Below are positions 29,301 to 36,314 of a stretch of 37,615 bases of DNA, in pieces (positions within the stretch are counted from its first letter, which is position 1; each line of letters opens with the position of its first letter). A program made the translations under genes and the position numbers. Under the pieces are notes generated by a model. That model searched no databases and had not been told where the DNA came from. It was given only the letters and a program-made list of their open reading frames with translations. This stretch comes from CALAED01 sp937891035 (GTDB lineage Bacteria; Actinomycetota; Actinomycetes; Streptosporangiales; Streptosporangiaceae): assembly GCA_035642125.1 (NCBI GenBank), contig DASQSZ010000486.1:1-37615 (forward strand). The letters run 5' to 3'.

Positions 29301-29665
29301 GAAATGCTCCTGTCGTCGCTGTCCTCACCCTGGTCGCGGAGCCGGCGCTCCCGTTTGCCGCGGGCCACCTCCGTCGCCAGCGCCGCCAGATGCGGGGTCC
29401 AAAAGCGCCGGAATCGGTCCAGCCACGCGTCGACTTCGCGCAACGGCGCCGGGTTCACCGCATACATCCGCCTGGTGCCCTCGGGCCGCACCGAGGCGAA
29501 GCCGCCGTCGCGCAACACGCGGAGGTGCTGAGAGACGGCCGGCTGGGAGATGCCGAACTCCTCCCGGATGACCGCGCACACCGCGCCCGAGGTCATCTCG
29601 TCGTCGGCGAGCAACTCGAGGATCCGCCGGCGAACGGGATCACCTAGCACTTCGAACGCGTGCAC
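29297..29665 (-). CDS. ArsR-family transcriptional regulator
   Basis: A 122-residue winged-helix regulator of the ArsR/SmtB fold. The domain spans MHAFEVLGDPVRRRILELLADDEMTSGAV, the recognition helix ISQPAVSQHLRVLRDGGFASVRPEGTRRMYAVNP and a C-terminal helix. No metal-binding Cys pair is seen in the recognition helix (family ELCVC replaced), so it is probably of the non-metal, SRPBCC-partner type. The GTG at 29665 is preceded by a clear promoter with -10 at leaderless distance. It is likely an autorepressor of its operon. Confidence 0.92.
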   Translation of the reverse strand: MHAFEVLGDPVRRRILELLADDEMTSGAVCAVIREEFGISQPAVSQHLRVLRDGGFASVRPEGTRRMYAVNPAPLREVDAWLDRFRRFWTPHLAALATEVARGKRERRLRDQGEDSDDRSIS

Positions 29666-29672
29666 CCGGCCG

Positions 29673-29702
29673 AAGCTACTAGGGATTGCTTATATAAGTC
29701 AA
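29673..29702 (-). promoter_or_regulatory. Leaderless promoter and palindromic operator of the ArsR operon
   Basis: On the minus strand TTGACT (-35, 29697-29702), an 18-bp spacer and TAGCTT (-10, 29673-29678) stand 7 nt before the GTG start. The spacer contains the perfect 10-bp palindrome CTTATATAAG (29689-29698), overlapping the -35. A repressor bound there would block RNA polymerase, which fits autoregulation by the encoded ArsR protein. Confidence 0.65.
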
Positions 29703-29760
29703 CGACTATCTAAGGCCGACTGAATATAGAGCTGGGCATACCCGTGGGCGTTCGGTCTCC

Positions 29761-29883
29761 GCCCGGTTGCACGCCGTCCGCTCGGCCCCTGTCCTCGCCG
29801 GGCTGCGCCACCTCGCCGCCGAGCTGGAGGCGCACTTCGACCGCGAAGAGCGCCGGCTGGTCGCCGCGCTCAACGCCCTGTAG
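29761..29883 (+). pseudogene. 3' remnant of a hemerythrin-like (HHE domain) gene
   Basis: The frame ending in TAG at 29881-29883 reads LAGLRHLAAELEAHFDREERRLVAALNAL, the usual C-terminal helix of HHE cation-binding proteins, whose HFxxEE-type motif supplies iron ligands. Upstream the homology-like sequence fades at about 29761 into non-coding DNA, and no in-frame ATG, GTG or ribosome site precedes it. The rest of the gene is therefore missing, probably deleted together with its promoter. The remnant overlaps the end of thrC by 14 nt on the opposite strand. Identification rests on a short stretch. Confidence 0.55.
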
Positions 29884-31096
29884 CGCCGTCGGCGGATCGG
29901 ACGGGCATACCGGGCAGGTCGAGTGGCACCGTCGCCGGGTATTTCAAGCCCGTCCCGGTGTTGAGCACCACGACCTGGTCGCCGGGGCTGAGCCAGCCGG
30001 CGCCGCGCAGCTTCCTGGCCGCGGTGACGGCCGCCGCCCCCTCCGGGCAGATGAACGCTCCTTCGAGCTCGGCGACCTGGCGCAAGTCGGCGAGCAGTTC
30101 ATGATCGGAGACGCTGATCGCGGTGCCCGACGTCGCGGTCAACGCCTCCAGGATGAGGAAGTCGCCCAGCGGTTTGGGCACGTTGATGCCGAACGCGACC
30201 GTGTGCGCGTTCGGCCACGGGGCGCTGACCGACTCGCCCCGCTCGAACGCCCGCACGATCGGCGCGCAGCCTTCGGCCTGGACCGCCACCAAGCGGGGCA
30301 GCGCACCGGAGATCCAACCGAGCTCGCGCAGCTCGAGCAGCACCTTGTAGATGCCGATCAGACCCACCCCGCCGCCGGTCGGATAGATGATCACATCCGG
30401 CGGCCGCCAGCCGAGCTGCTCCACGATCTCCAGACCCATGGTCTTCTTCCCCTCGATGCGGTACGGCTCCTTGAGCGTGGAGGCGTCGTACACCGAGGGC
30501 CCGGCCGCGACGAGCTCGCCGACCACGCGACCGGCATCGCTGATCACCCCCTCTACCACATGGACGTCCGCGCCCGCGGCCACGCACTCGCGCCGGGTGA
30601 TCTCCGGCGCGTCCGCCGGCATGACGATGGTGGCGGTCAGCCCGGCGCGCGCCGCGTACGCCGCCCACGCGGCGCCGGCGTTGCCGTTGGTCGGCATCGC
30701 GAACCGCTCGACCCCGAGCTCGGCCGCCCGCGAGACCCCCACCGCCGCCCCGCGCGCCTTGAACGACCCGGTCGGGATCAGCCCCTCGTCCTTCATCAGC
30801 AGCCGCGGCAGGCCGATCAGCTCGCCGTACCTGGACAGCGGCAGCAACGGCGTCATCCCCTCGCCGAGGGTGACCACCGCGTCCGCCTCGCGTACCGGCA
30901 ACAGCTCGTGGTAACGCCAAAGATCGGCCGGGCGGGCGGCGATGTCGGCGGGGCGCACCGACGAGCGCAGCGCCGCCAGGTCGTAGCGCGCCAGCAGCGG
31001 CGCCCGGCACCGTCCGCACAGCTGCCGCGGCCGATCCGGCGCGCAGGCCGCGCCGCAGCGGGTGCATTCGAGATGAGACAGCTGGCTGAAACGCAC
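29870..31096 (-). CDS. thrC: Threonine synthase
   Basis: A 408-residue PLP-dependent fold-type II enzyme that converts O-phosphohomoserine to threonine. An N-terminal zinc-ribbon-like segment has Cys11, Cys14, Cys27 and Cys30 (CTRCGAAC, CGRC), a feature of one class of bacterial and plant-type enzymes. The PLP Lys113 lies in GSFKARGAA, NGNAGAAWAAYAARAG is the substrate loop, YPTGGGVGLIGIYKVL binds the PLP phosphate, and LNTGTGLKYP is the C-terminal cofactor motif. GTG at 31096 follows AAAGGAG by 9 nt. No other threonine-pathway gene is next to it, and a related threonine/cysteate synthase-like paralog role cannot be excluded. Confidence 0.88.
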   Translation of the reverse strand: MRFSQLSHLECTRCGAACAPDRPRQLCGRCRAPLLARYDLAALRSSVRPADIAARPADLWRYHELLPVREADAVVTLGEGMTPLLPLSRYGELIGLPRLLMKDEGLIPTGSFKARGAAVGVSRAAELGVERFAMPTNGNAGAAWAAYAARAGLTATIVMPADAPEITRRECVAAGADVHVVEGVISDAGRVVGELVAAGPSVYDASTLKEPYRIEGKKTMGLEIVEQLGWRPPDVIIYPTGGGVGLIGIYKVLLELRELGWISGALPRLVAVQAEGCAPIVRAFERGESVSAPWPNAHTVAFGINVPKPLGDFLILEALTATSGTAISVSDHELLADLRQVAELEGAFICPEGAAAVTAARKLRGAGWLSPGDQVVVLNTGTGLKYPATVPLDLPGMPVRSADGATGR

Positions 31097-31306
31097 CGGC
31101 CGTTCTCCTTTCGATCGTCATCGTCGCATCGTGTCCGCGGTGCCCGCCCGGCGCGGGCCGTGGTGCTCGCGCCATGCCGGCCACCGGCCTGCCCGACCGG
31201 CGGCGCCGGCCACGCCGCCAAGACCCGGCGCCGCCTGGGCGCCGACGTTCTTCCCGAGGACTGAAGCACCGGCCGCCCGGGCCATGGACGCACGCCCTCC
31301 TGACAC

Positions 31307-31337
31307 ACGGCCGGGGCGAAGGCGGTCCCGGGGCCGT
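31307..31337 (-). terminator. Possible terminator hairpin after the fused acyl-CoA dehydrogenase gene
   Basis: ACGGCC (31307-31312) and GGCCGT (31332-31337) form a stem with further internal GC pairing, starting about 11 nt after the stop codon. There is no U tract. The remaining bases up to the thrC start, about 210, hold no convincing gene. Confidence 0.3.
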
Positions 31338-31348
31338 CGGCGGGTGGC

Positions 31349-33637
31349 TTACTTGCCGGGTTCGGGGTCGCGCGGGAGGCCGAGCATGCGTTCGCCGATG
31401 ATGTTGAGCTGGACCTCGGTGGTGCCGCCGTAGATCGTCATGGCCCGGCTGAACAGCATGTGGCGGGCGTAGGTGCCGCTGTCGGCGCCCTTCTCCTCGA
31501 CGGCGGCCAGCGGTCCTTGCGCGGCCCAGACGTAGTCGGCGACGTTCTGGTTGAACTGGACGCCGAGCAGCTTGCGGACGCTGGCCTCGGCGCCCGGGTT
31601 GAGCCCGGACAGCTGCTTGAGGGTCGTCCGCAGGCCGAGCAGCTCGATCGACTGGCCCTGGCAGATCAGCTTCCCGAGTTCGACGGCCATGACCGGGTCA
31701 GGCTCGGCCCGGGCGGCGACGTGACCGATGACGTCCTTAAGGCCGAGCCCGAGCCCGCCGCTGCCGCTGGACAGCGACACCCGCTCGTTGCTGAGGGTGT
31801 TCCTGGCCACCTTCCAGCCGCCGTTCACGTCCCCGACCACGCACTCGTCGGGGACGAAGACGCCGTCGAGGAAGACCTCGTTGAAGATCGCCTCGCCGGT
31901 GAGCTCCTTGAGCGGCCGTACGTCCACGCCTTCGGACTTCATGTTGACCAAGAAGTAGGTGATGCCATCGTGCTTTGGCGCCGCGGGGTCGGTACGAGCC
32001 AGGCAGATGCCCCACTCGGCCCAGGCGGCGACGGACGTCCAGATCTTCTGGCCGGTGAGCCGCCAGCCGCCCTCGACGCGCTCGGCCCGCATCGACAGCG
32101 ACGCGAGATCCGAGCCCGCGCCCGGTTCGCTGAACAGCTGGCACCAGATCATCTGCCCGCGCAGCGTAGGCCGCAAGAACCGCTCCTTTTGCTCGTGCGT
32201 GCCGAACGCGACAAGCGAGGGGATCACCCAGGCACCGATGCCGAGGGAGGGGCCGCCCACCTTGGCGTTGCGCAGTTCCTGCTGGATGAGCACCTGCTCA
32301 AGCGGAGAGGCGTCCTTTCCCCATGGCGCCGGGAGGTGCGGGGCGACCCAGCCGCCGTCGCCCATCACGGTCCAGCGCTCGGATTGGTCTTCGATCGCGG
32401 CCAGCCCGGCGACCTCGGCGCGGATCCGGCGCCGCAGCGGCTCGGTCTCCTCATTCAGCTCCACCTCGACGGCGCGGCTGACCCCGGCGCGGACGAGCCG
32501 GGTCACCGATGCGGCCCACTCGGCCGCCGGGCCGAGCAACTGGCGCAGCGTCGAGGCCCGCCGCAGGTACAGATGGGCGTCGTGCTCCCAGGTGAAGCCG
32601 ATGCCGCCGAGCACCTGGATGGCGTCGCGGGCGCACTGGACGGCGGCATCAGGCGCGATGACGGCGGCCGCCCCGGCCGCGAACGCCGCCTCATCCGCCG
32701 GGACGGCGTCCCCGCCGCCAGGGCCGGAGACCGGTTCGTCGATGGCCCGGGCGGCATCCCAGACCGCGGCCCTGGCCTGCTCGAGCGCGATGAGCATCCG
32801 GGCGCACTTGTGCTTGACGCCCTGGAACTGGCCGATCGGGCGGCCGAACTGCTCGCGCACCTTCGCGTACTGCGCCGCCGTGGTGACACACCAGCCGGCC
32901 ACGCCGACCGCCTCGGCACCCAGCAGGAGAGCGGCCAGGTCGAGCACCTGTGGCCCCTCCAGCCCGTCGAGCACCCGATCGGCCGCGACCGTGACATCGG
33001 CCGCCTCGACCCTGCCCACCGGCCGCAGCCGGTCCAGGCTGGGCAGCGAGGTGATCGTCAGGTCGGGGGCGTCCACCGCGACCCACTCCTCACCTTGATC
33101 GGTGCCCACCGGCATGATGACGACGTCGGCGAGGCCGGCGCCGAGCACAGGCTCGATGGTGCCGCTGATCACCAGATTGCCGCCGGCGCGCCGGCCGCGC
33201 AGGCCGGCCACGGGGCCGGCGGCGCCGCCCCCGGCGGACAGCGCCACCGCGCCGGTGCGGGAGCCGTCGGCCAGGCCGGGGAGCAGCTCTCCGCGCGCCT
33301 TGGCGTTGCTCGAGGCCGACAACGCGGCGCCGGCCAACACGGTCGGCAGGTACGGTCCCGGAGCCACGGCCCGGCCGAGCTGCTCGATGGCGACGGCGAG
33401 CTCCAGCAGTCCGAAGCCCTGGCCTCCGTGCTCTTCGGCGATGTGCAGCCCGAGCAGACCCTGGTCGGCTAGGCCCGCCCAAAACGGCGGACGGCCCAGG
33501 GGACCATGCCGTGTCGCGTCCGCGCCGGCGTTCGCGTCAAGTGCGGCCCGTACCGTGTCGGGCGCGATGTTGCGCTCCGCGAAGCCGCGCACCGAGGCCG
33601 CCAGCGCCTCGTGCTCCTCGGTCAGCCCGATGGACAT
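31349..33637 (-). CDS. Fused double-domain acyl-CoA dehydrogenase
   Basis: A 762-residue protein made of two acyl-CoA dehydrogenase modules in one chain. The N-terminal module runs from about residue 5 to 390 (GLHIAEEHGGQGFGLLELAVAIEQLGRAVAPGPYLPT; EQFGRPIGQFQGVKHKCARM; AIQVLGGIGFTWEHDAHLYLRRA). The C-terminal module runs from about 395 to the end (FLRPTLRGQMIWCQLFSEPGAGSDLASL; WRLTGQKIWTSVAAWAEWGI; IYGGTTEVQLNIIGERMLGLPRD). Such fusions resemble the actinobacterial FadE34 type, in which the paired chains of heterotetrameric steroid side-chain dehydrogenases are joined. The substrate could be a steroid- or terpenoid-like CoA ester; this is inference. ATG at 33637 follows AAAGGG by 7 nt. Confidence 0.9.
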   Translation of the reverse strand: MSIGLTEEHEALAASVRGFAERNIAPDTVRAALDANAGADATRHGPLGRPPFWAGLADQGLLGLHIAEEHGGQGFGLLELAVAIEQLGRAVAPGPYLPTVLAGAALSASSNAKARGELLPGLADGSRTGAVALSAGGGAAGPVAGLRGRRAGGNLVISGTIEPVLGAGLADVVIMPVGTDQGEEWVAVDAPDLTITSLPSLDRLRPVGRVEAADVTVAADRVLDGLEGPQVLDLAALLLGAEAVGVAGWCVTTAAQYAKVREQFGRPIGQFQGVKHKCARMLIALEQARAAVWDAARAIDEPVSGPGGGDAVPADEAAFAAGAAAVIAPDAAVQCARDAIQVLGGIGFTWEHDAHLYLRRASTLRQLLGPAAEWAASVTRLVRAGVSRAVEVELNEETEPLRRRIRAEVAGLAAIEDQSERWTVMGDGGWVAPHLPAPWGKDASPLEQVLIQQELRNAKVGGPSLGIGAWVIPSLVAFGTHEQKERFLRPTLRGQMIWCQLFSEPGAGSDLASLSMRAERVEGGWRLTGQKIWTSVAAWAEWGICLARTDPAAPKHDGITYFLVNMKSEGVDVRPLKELTGEAIFNEVFLDGVFVPDECVVGDVNGGWKVARNTLSNERVSLSSGSGGLGLGLKDVIGHVAARAEPDPVMAVELGKLICQGQSIELLGLRTTLKQLSGLNPGAEASVRKLLGVQFNQNVADYVWAAQGPLAAVEEKGADSGTYARHMLFSRAMTIYGGTTEVQLNIIGERMLGLPRDPEPGK

Positions 33638-33729
33638 AAGACACCCTTTCCGGCCGGTCCCCCCGGCGAAGTCACACGCTCACCGACGCCGATTCTAGAA
33701 CGGGATTCGTGTTGGCGTGCGGAGTGACA

Positions 33730-34812
33730 TTACTCACCATAGGTGGGCATGTCGCCACTGCGGGGATTGGCGCCGCGACGGCCTGCCGTCAGCTCATCGT
33801 CGTCGGCCGCCTCTTCGGGACCGTCCCCGGCGGACGCCTCTGTGGCCGCTTCGGTGGACGCCTTGGCGGACCTGCGTGCCTTGAACAGGCTGGCGAGCGT
33901 GGTCACCGCCATGGTGCCCGTGATGACGGCCAGCGACAGCCAGATGGGGATCTCCGGCGCCCACGCCACGTGATAGCTGTGTAGCGCCTCAAGCACAAGC
34001 TTCACGCCGATGAAGGCGAGGATGAACGACAGGCCCTTGTCCAGGTAGACGAGCCGCTCGACCAACCCGCCCAGCAAGAAGTACAGCTGGCGCAGCCCCA
34101 GCAGCGCGAAGGCGTTGCAGGTGAAGACGATGTAGGGCTCTCTGGTAAGGCCGAAGATCGCGGGAATCGAGTCGAGGGCGAACAGCAGGTCGGTGGTGCC
34201 GATCGCGATCATGACGATGAACAGCGGCGTGACCAGCAGCCGTCCCTGGCGCCGGGTGACCACCTTGGCGCCGTCGTAGTCGTCGGACGTCGGCAGCAGC
34301 CGCCTGCTCCACCGCAGCATGATGTTCTCGGTGAACTGCTCCTCGTTCGCGTCGTCGTGGCGGCGGAGCAATGTGGCGGCGGTCCAGATCAGGAACGCGC
34401 CGAAGATGAAGAACACCCATTCGAACGCGGAGATCGCGGCGGCGCCGGCGGCGATGAAGACGCCGCGCAACAGCAGCGCCATGGCGATGCCGATGAGAAG
34501 CACCCGGTGCTGGTGGATCTTGGGCACGGCGAACCGGCCCAAGATCACGTAGAAGATGAAGAGGTTGTCAATGCTGAGGCTGTATTCGGTGAGGTATCCG
34601 GCGAAGAACTGCCCAGCGATCGATCCCCCGGCGACGACGGCCAGGCCCAGCCCGAACAGGACGGCCAAGGTGACGTAGAACGTGACCCAGGCGCCGGCCT
34701 GACGCAGCGTGAACGCACGCGCCTTGCCCCGGTCAACGACGATCAGATCAACAAAGATCAGCGCGATGAGACAACCGAGAGTCAGGCCCCAGCCCCACAG
34801 GGAAACGTCCAC
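33730..34812 (-). CDS. TerC-family integral membrane protein (manganese exporter type)
   Basis: A 360-residue TerC/Alx/YkoY-type membrane protein with about seven to nine transmembrane helices. Conserved acidic membrane residues appear in TEYSLSIDNLFIFYVILGRFAVP and TDLLFALDSIPAIFGLTREPYIVFTCNAFALLGLRQLYFLL, the two family signatures. The C-terminal 45 residues form an acidic soluble tail. Family members such as Alx and YkoY export Mn2+, often in support of secreted metalloproteins. The GTG at 34812 has GGAGG 7 nt upstream, but that site lies within a hairpin stem at the 3' end of a yybP-ykoY-like leader, implying metal-responsive translation. Confidence 0.93.
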   Translation of the reverse strand: MDVSLWGWGLTLGCLIALIFVDLIVVDRGKARAFTLRQAGAWVTFYVTLAVLFGLGLAVVAGGSIAGQFFAGYLTEYSLSIDNLFIFYVILGRFAVPKIHQHRVLLIGIAMALLLRGVFIAAGAAAISAFEWVFFIFGAFLIWTAATLLRRHDDANEEQFTENIMLRWSRRLLPTSDDYDGAKVVTRRQGRLLVTPLFIVMIAIGTTDLLFALDSIPAIFGLTREPYIVFTCNAFALLGLRQLYFLLGGLVERLVYLDKGLSFILAFIGVKLVLEALHSYHVAWAPEIPIWLSLAVITGTMAVTTLASLFKARRSAKASTEAATEASAGDGPEEAADDDELTAGRRGANPRSGDMPTYGE

Positions 34813-34818
34813 AACTCA

Positions 34819-34850
34819 ACCTCCGGCGAACATTAAACATCGCCGGAGGT
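34819..34850 (-). promoter_or_regulatory. Hairpin sequestering the terC ribosome-binding site
   Basis: A perfect 11-bp stem (34819-34829 with 34840-34850) and 10-nt loop. The GGAGG Shine-Dalgarno sequence of the terC GTG is in the 3' arm; in the 5' arm, ACC overlaps the GAGACC end of the upstream aptamer. Aptamer closure and the hairpin are therefore mutually exclusive, a usual riboswitch expression platform acting on translation. Confidence 0.65.
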
Positions 34851-34957
34851 CTCTCCCGATCCCACCGTCTCCGGCGCGACCCGACGGCCCCGGGCCGGCC
34901 TGTAGAAAGGACCGACCGTGATGACGAGACTGCCGCGTGGGGATACTCCCCTCCTCA
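34848..34957 (-). ncRNA. yybP-ykoY manganese riboswitch candidate upstream of terC
   Basis: The minus-strand leader starts GTGAGGAGGGGAGTATC and ends GGATCGGGAGAGACCTCC. These match the two most conserved parts of the yybP-ykoY (Mn2+-sensing) aptamer, the 5' GGGGAGUA and the 3' GGAGAGACC, held together by a GGAGG/CCTCC helix. The variable middle has several GC-rich hairpins. Regulated genes of this riboswitch are typically TerC-type exporters and P-type ATPases, as here. The identification rests on the motifs and the target gene; no covariance model was run. Confidence 0.78.
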
Positions 34958-34964
34958 CGACATG

Positions 34965-34970
34965 ACTATA
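34965..34970 (-). promoter_or_regulatory. Candidate -10 element of the terC leader
   Basis: TATAGT on the minus strand, within CCTATATAGTCATG, would start transcription at about 34957, just before the aptamer. The preceding region carries no clear -35. Confidence 0.45.
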
Positions 34971-35117
34971 TAGGATCCGCGCGCCACGGAGATCTTTCAC
35001 TGGCCGCGCGTCCGGCCAGAGGTCAACCTCCGTCTCGCCCCTTTACCGTACGGTGCCGGTCGTGGCCTGTCTGCCCCCACCCCCCCTTTCGCCCGGGTGG
35101 TCGGCGGTCCTCCCAGG

Positions 35118-36314
35118 TCAGCGGGCGATGAGCTTTCGGTACTCAGCGGTCAACTGGTCGACGGCATCGGATTCGACGGGGAGCGCGACCGCGCGTTGAG
35201 CCGCCGCCGCGCCCAGCCGTACCGCCAGCGATGCGTCATCGAGAATGCGGTTCACCGCGGCCGCGAGCGCCGCCGGGTCGCCGACCGGGACGAGCAACCC
35301 GGCACACTCCTCAGGTGACGAGTCAGCCGACTCGTCGGCTGACTTGTCGGCTGACTCGTCGGCTGACTCGTCGGCGGCGCCGAGCAACGCCGGCACCCCG
35401 CCGACCCGCGTGGCCACCAGCGGCCGGCCCGCGCGCAGGATCTCCTGCAAGACAAGCGGCTGGCCCTCCCACAGGCTCGGCATGACGGCCACGTCGGCGG
35501 CGGCGAGCAGCTCGGGGACGTCGGATCGGCGCCCGAGCAGCCGCACCGGCAGGTCCTCGCGTTCGATCCTGGCGCGCAGTCCGGCCTCCATGGGGCCGTC
35601 GCCGACGACCGCCACGAGCGGCGGCGGCTCGCGGCGCGCCCACGACGCCGCCGCGTCCATCAGCGTCGGCAGCCCCTTCTGCTCGGCGAGCCGGCCGATG
35701 GTGAGAATCAGCGGCCGCCGTCCGACCCCCAGCTCGGCGCGGAGCTGGGCGCGGGCACCATCGGCGGGCACGGGGGTGGGCGGCGCCGGCACGAGGGCCC
35801 TGGCGACCGACCGCGTCCCAAGGTCGCGCATCCGCTGCTCAAGGTCGGGTGAGACGCCGAGCACACTGGCCGCGCTCCCGGCCACGATCCGTTCGAGCAC
35901 GGCATAAGGGATCTTGGCGAGCCTGCCGGCGGGCGCGGCGTTGTGCAGGGTGACGACGAGCGGCGGGCCGGACCGGATCGATCGGACGGCCAGCGCGGCC
36001 AGGCCGCCGGCGCGCAGGCCGTGCGCGTGCACCACGTCCGCGCCGGCCAGCATCGCCCGCAGCCTGGCGACCGCGCGGGCATCCTGCACCGGCCGCGCCC
36101 GGTCGGCGATGTCCACGGCCTCGAACCTCGTCCCCGCCGCGGCGAAGCCGAACAGCTCGTCGGTGGGAGCGGGGCCGAGGACGGCGACGTGGCCGCCTCG
36201 TTTGGTCAGCCCGGCCGCGACCGACCTGACGTGGGGGCCGATCCCGCCCGCGCTCGTCGCCAGCACGAGGGCGACGCGCATGCCCGCGAGATCGGCCCGC
36301 TCATCGGCGTTCAT
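35118..36314 (-). CDS. GT4-family glycosyltransferase
   Basis: A 398-residue GT-B fold glycosyltransferase. The N-terminal acceptor domain has MRVALVLATSAGGIGPHVRSVAAGLTKRGHxV-type sequence and DVVHAHGLRAGG; the C-terminal donor domain has LILTIGRLAEQKGLPTLMDAA, VVGDGPMEAGLRARI, LLGRRSDVPELLAAADVAVMPSLWEGQPLVLQEILRAGRPLVATRVGGVP with the catalytic Glu region, and a final helix. Between GGVPALLG and EECAGLLVP lies an acidic insert of repeated Ala-Asp-Glu-Ser units. It transfers a sugar from an activated nucleotide; the sugar and acceptor are unknown. ATG at 36314 overlaps the upstream MurJ stop as ATGA, so the two are coupled. Confidence 0.9.
   Translation of the reverse strand: MNADERADLAGMRVALVLATSAGGIGPHVRSVAAGLTKRGGHVAVLGPAPTDELFGFAAAGTRFEAVDIADRARPVQDARAVARLRAMLAGADVVHAHGLRAGGLAALAVRSIRSGPPLVVTLHNAAPAGRLAKIPYAVLERIVAGSAASVLGVSPDLEQRMRDLGTRSVARALVPAPPTPVPADGARAQLRAELGVGRRPLILTIGRLAEQKGLPTLMDAAASWARREPPPLVAVVGDGPMEAGLRARIEREDLPVRLLGRRSDVPELLAAADVAVMPSLWEGQPLVLQEILRAGRPLVATRVGGVPALLGAADESADESADKSADESADSSPEECAGLLVPVGDPAALAAAVNRILDDASLAVRLGAAAAQRAVALPVESDAVDQLTAEYRKLIAR
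35329..35376. repeat. 12-bp tandem repeat inside the glycosyltransferase gene
   Basis: Four near-identical 12-bp units (gactcgtcggct with single-base variants) encode ADES, ADES, ADKS and ADES on the minus strand. Because the unit is a multiple of three, copy number can change without a frameshift. The insert sits in a loop of the donor domain. Confidence 0.9.

Noticed and set aside
31118..31285. Small minus-strand ORF between the acyl-CoA dehydrogenase and thrC, starting MARAAGASVLGKN
   Set aside because: It has an AGGAGG 10 nt before the ATG, but the sequence is Gly/Ala/Arg-rich, of a kind expected by chance in this composition, with no recognisable domain.
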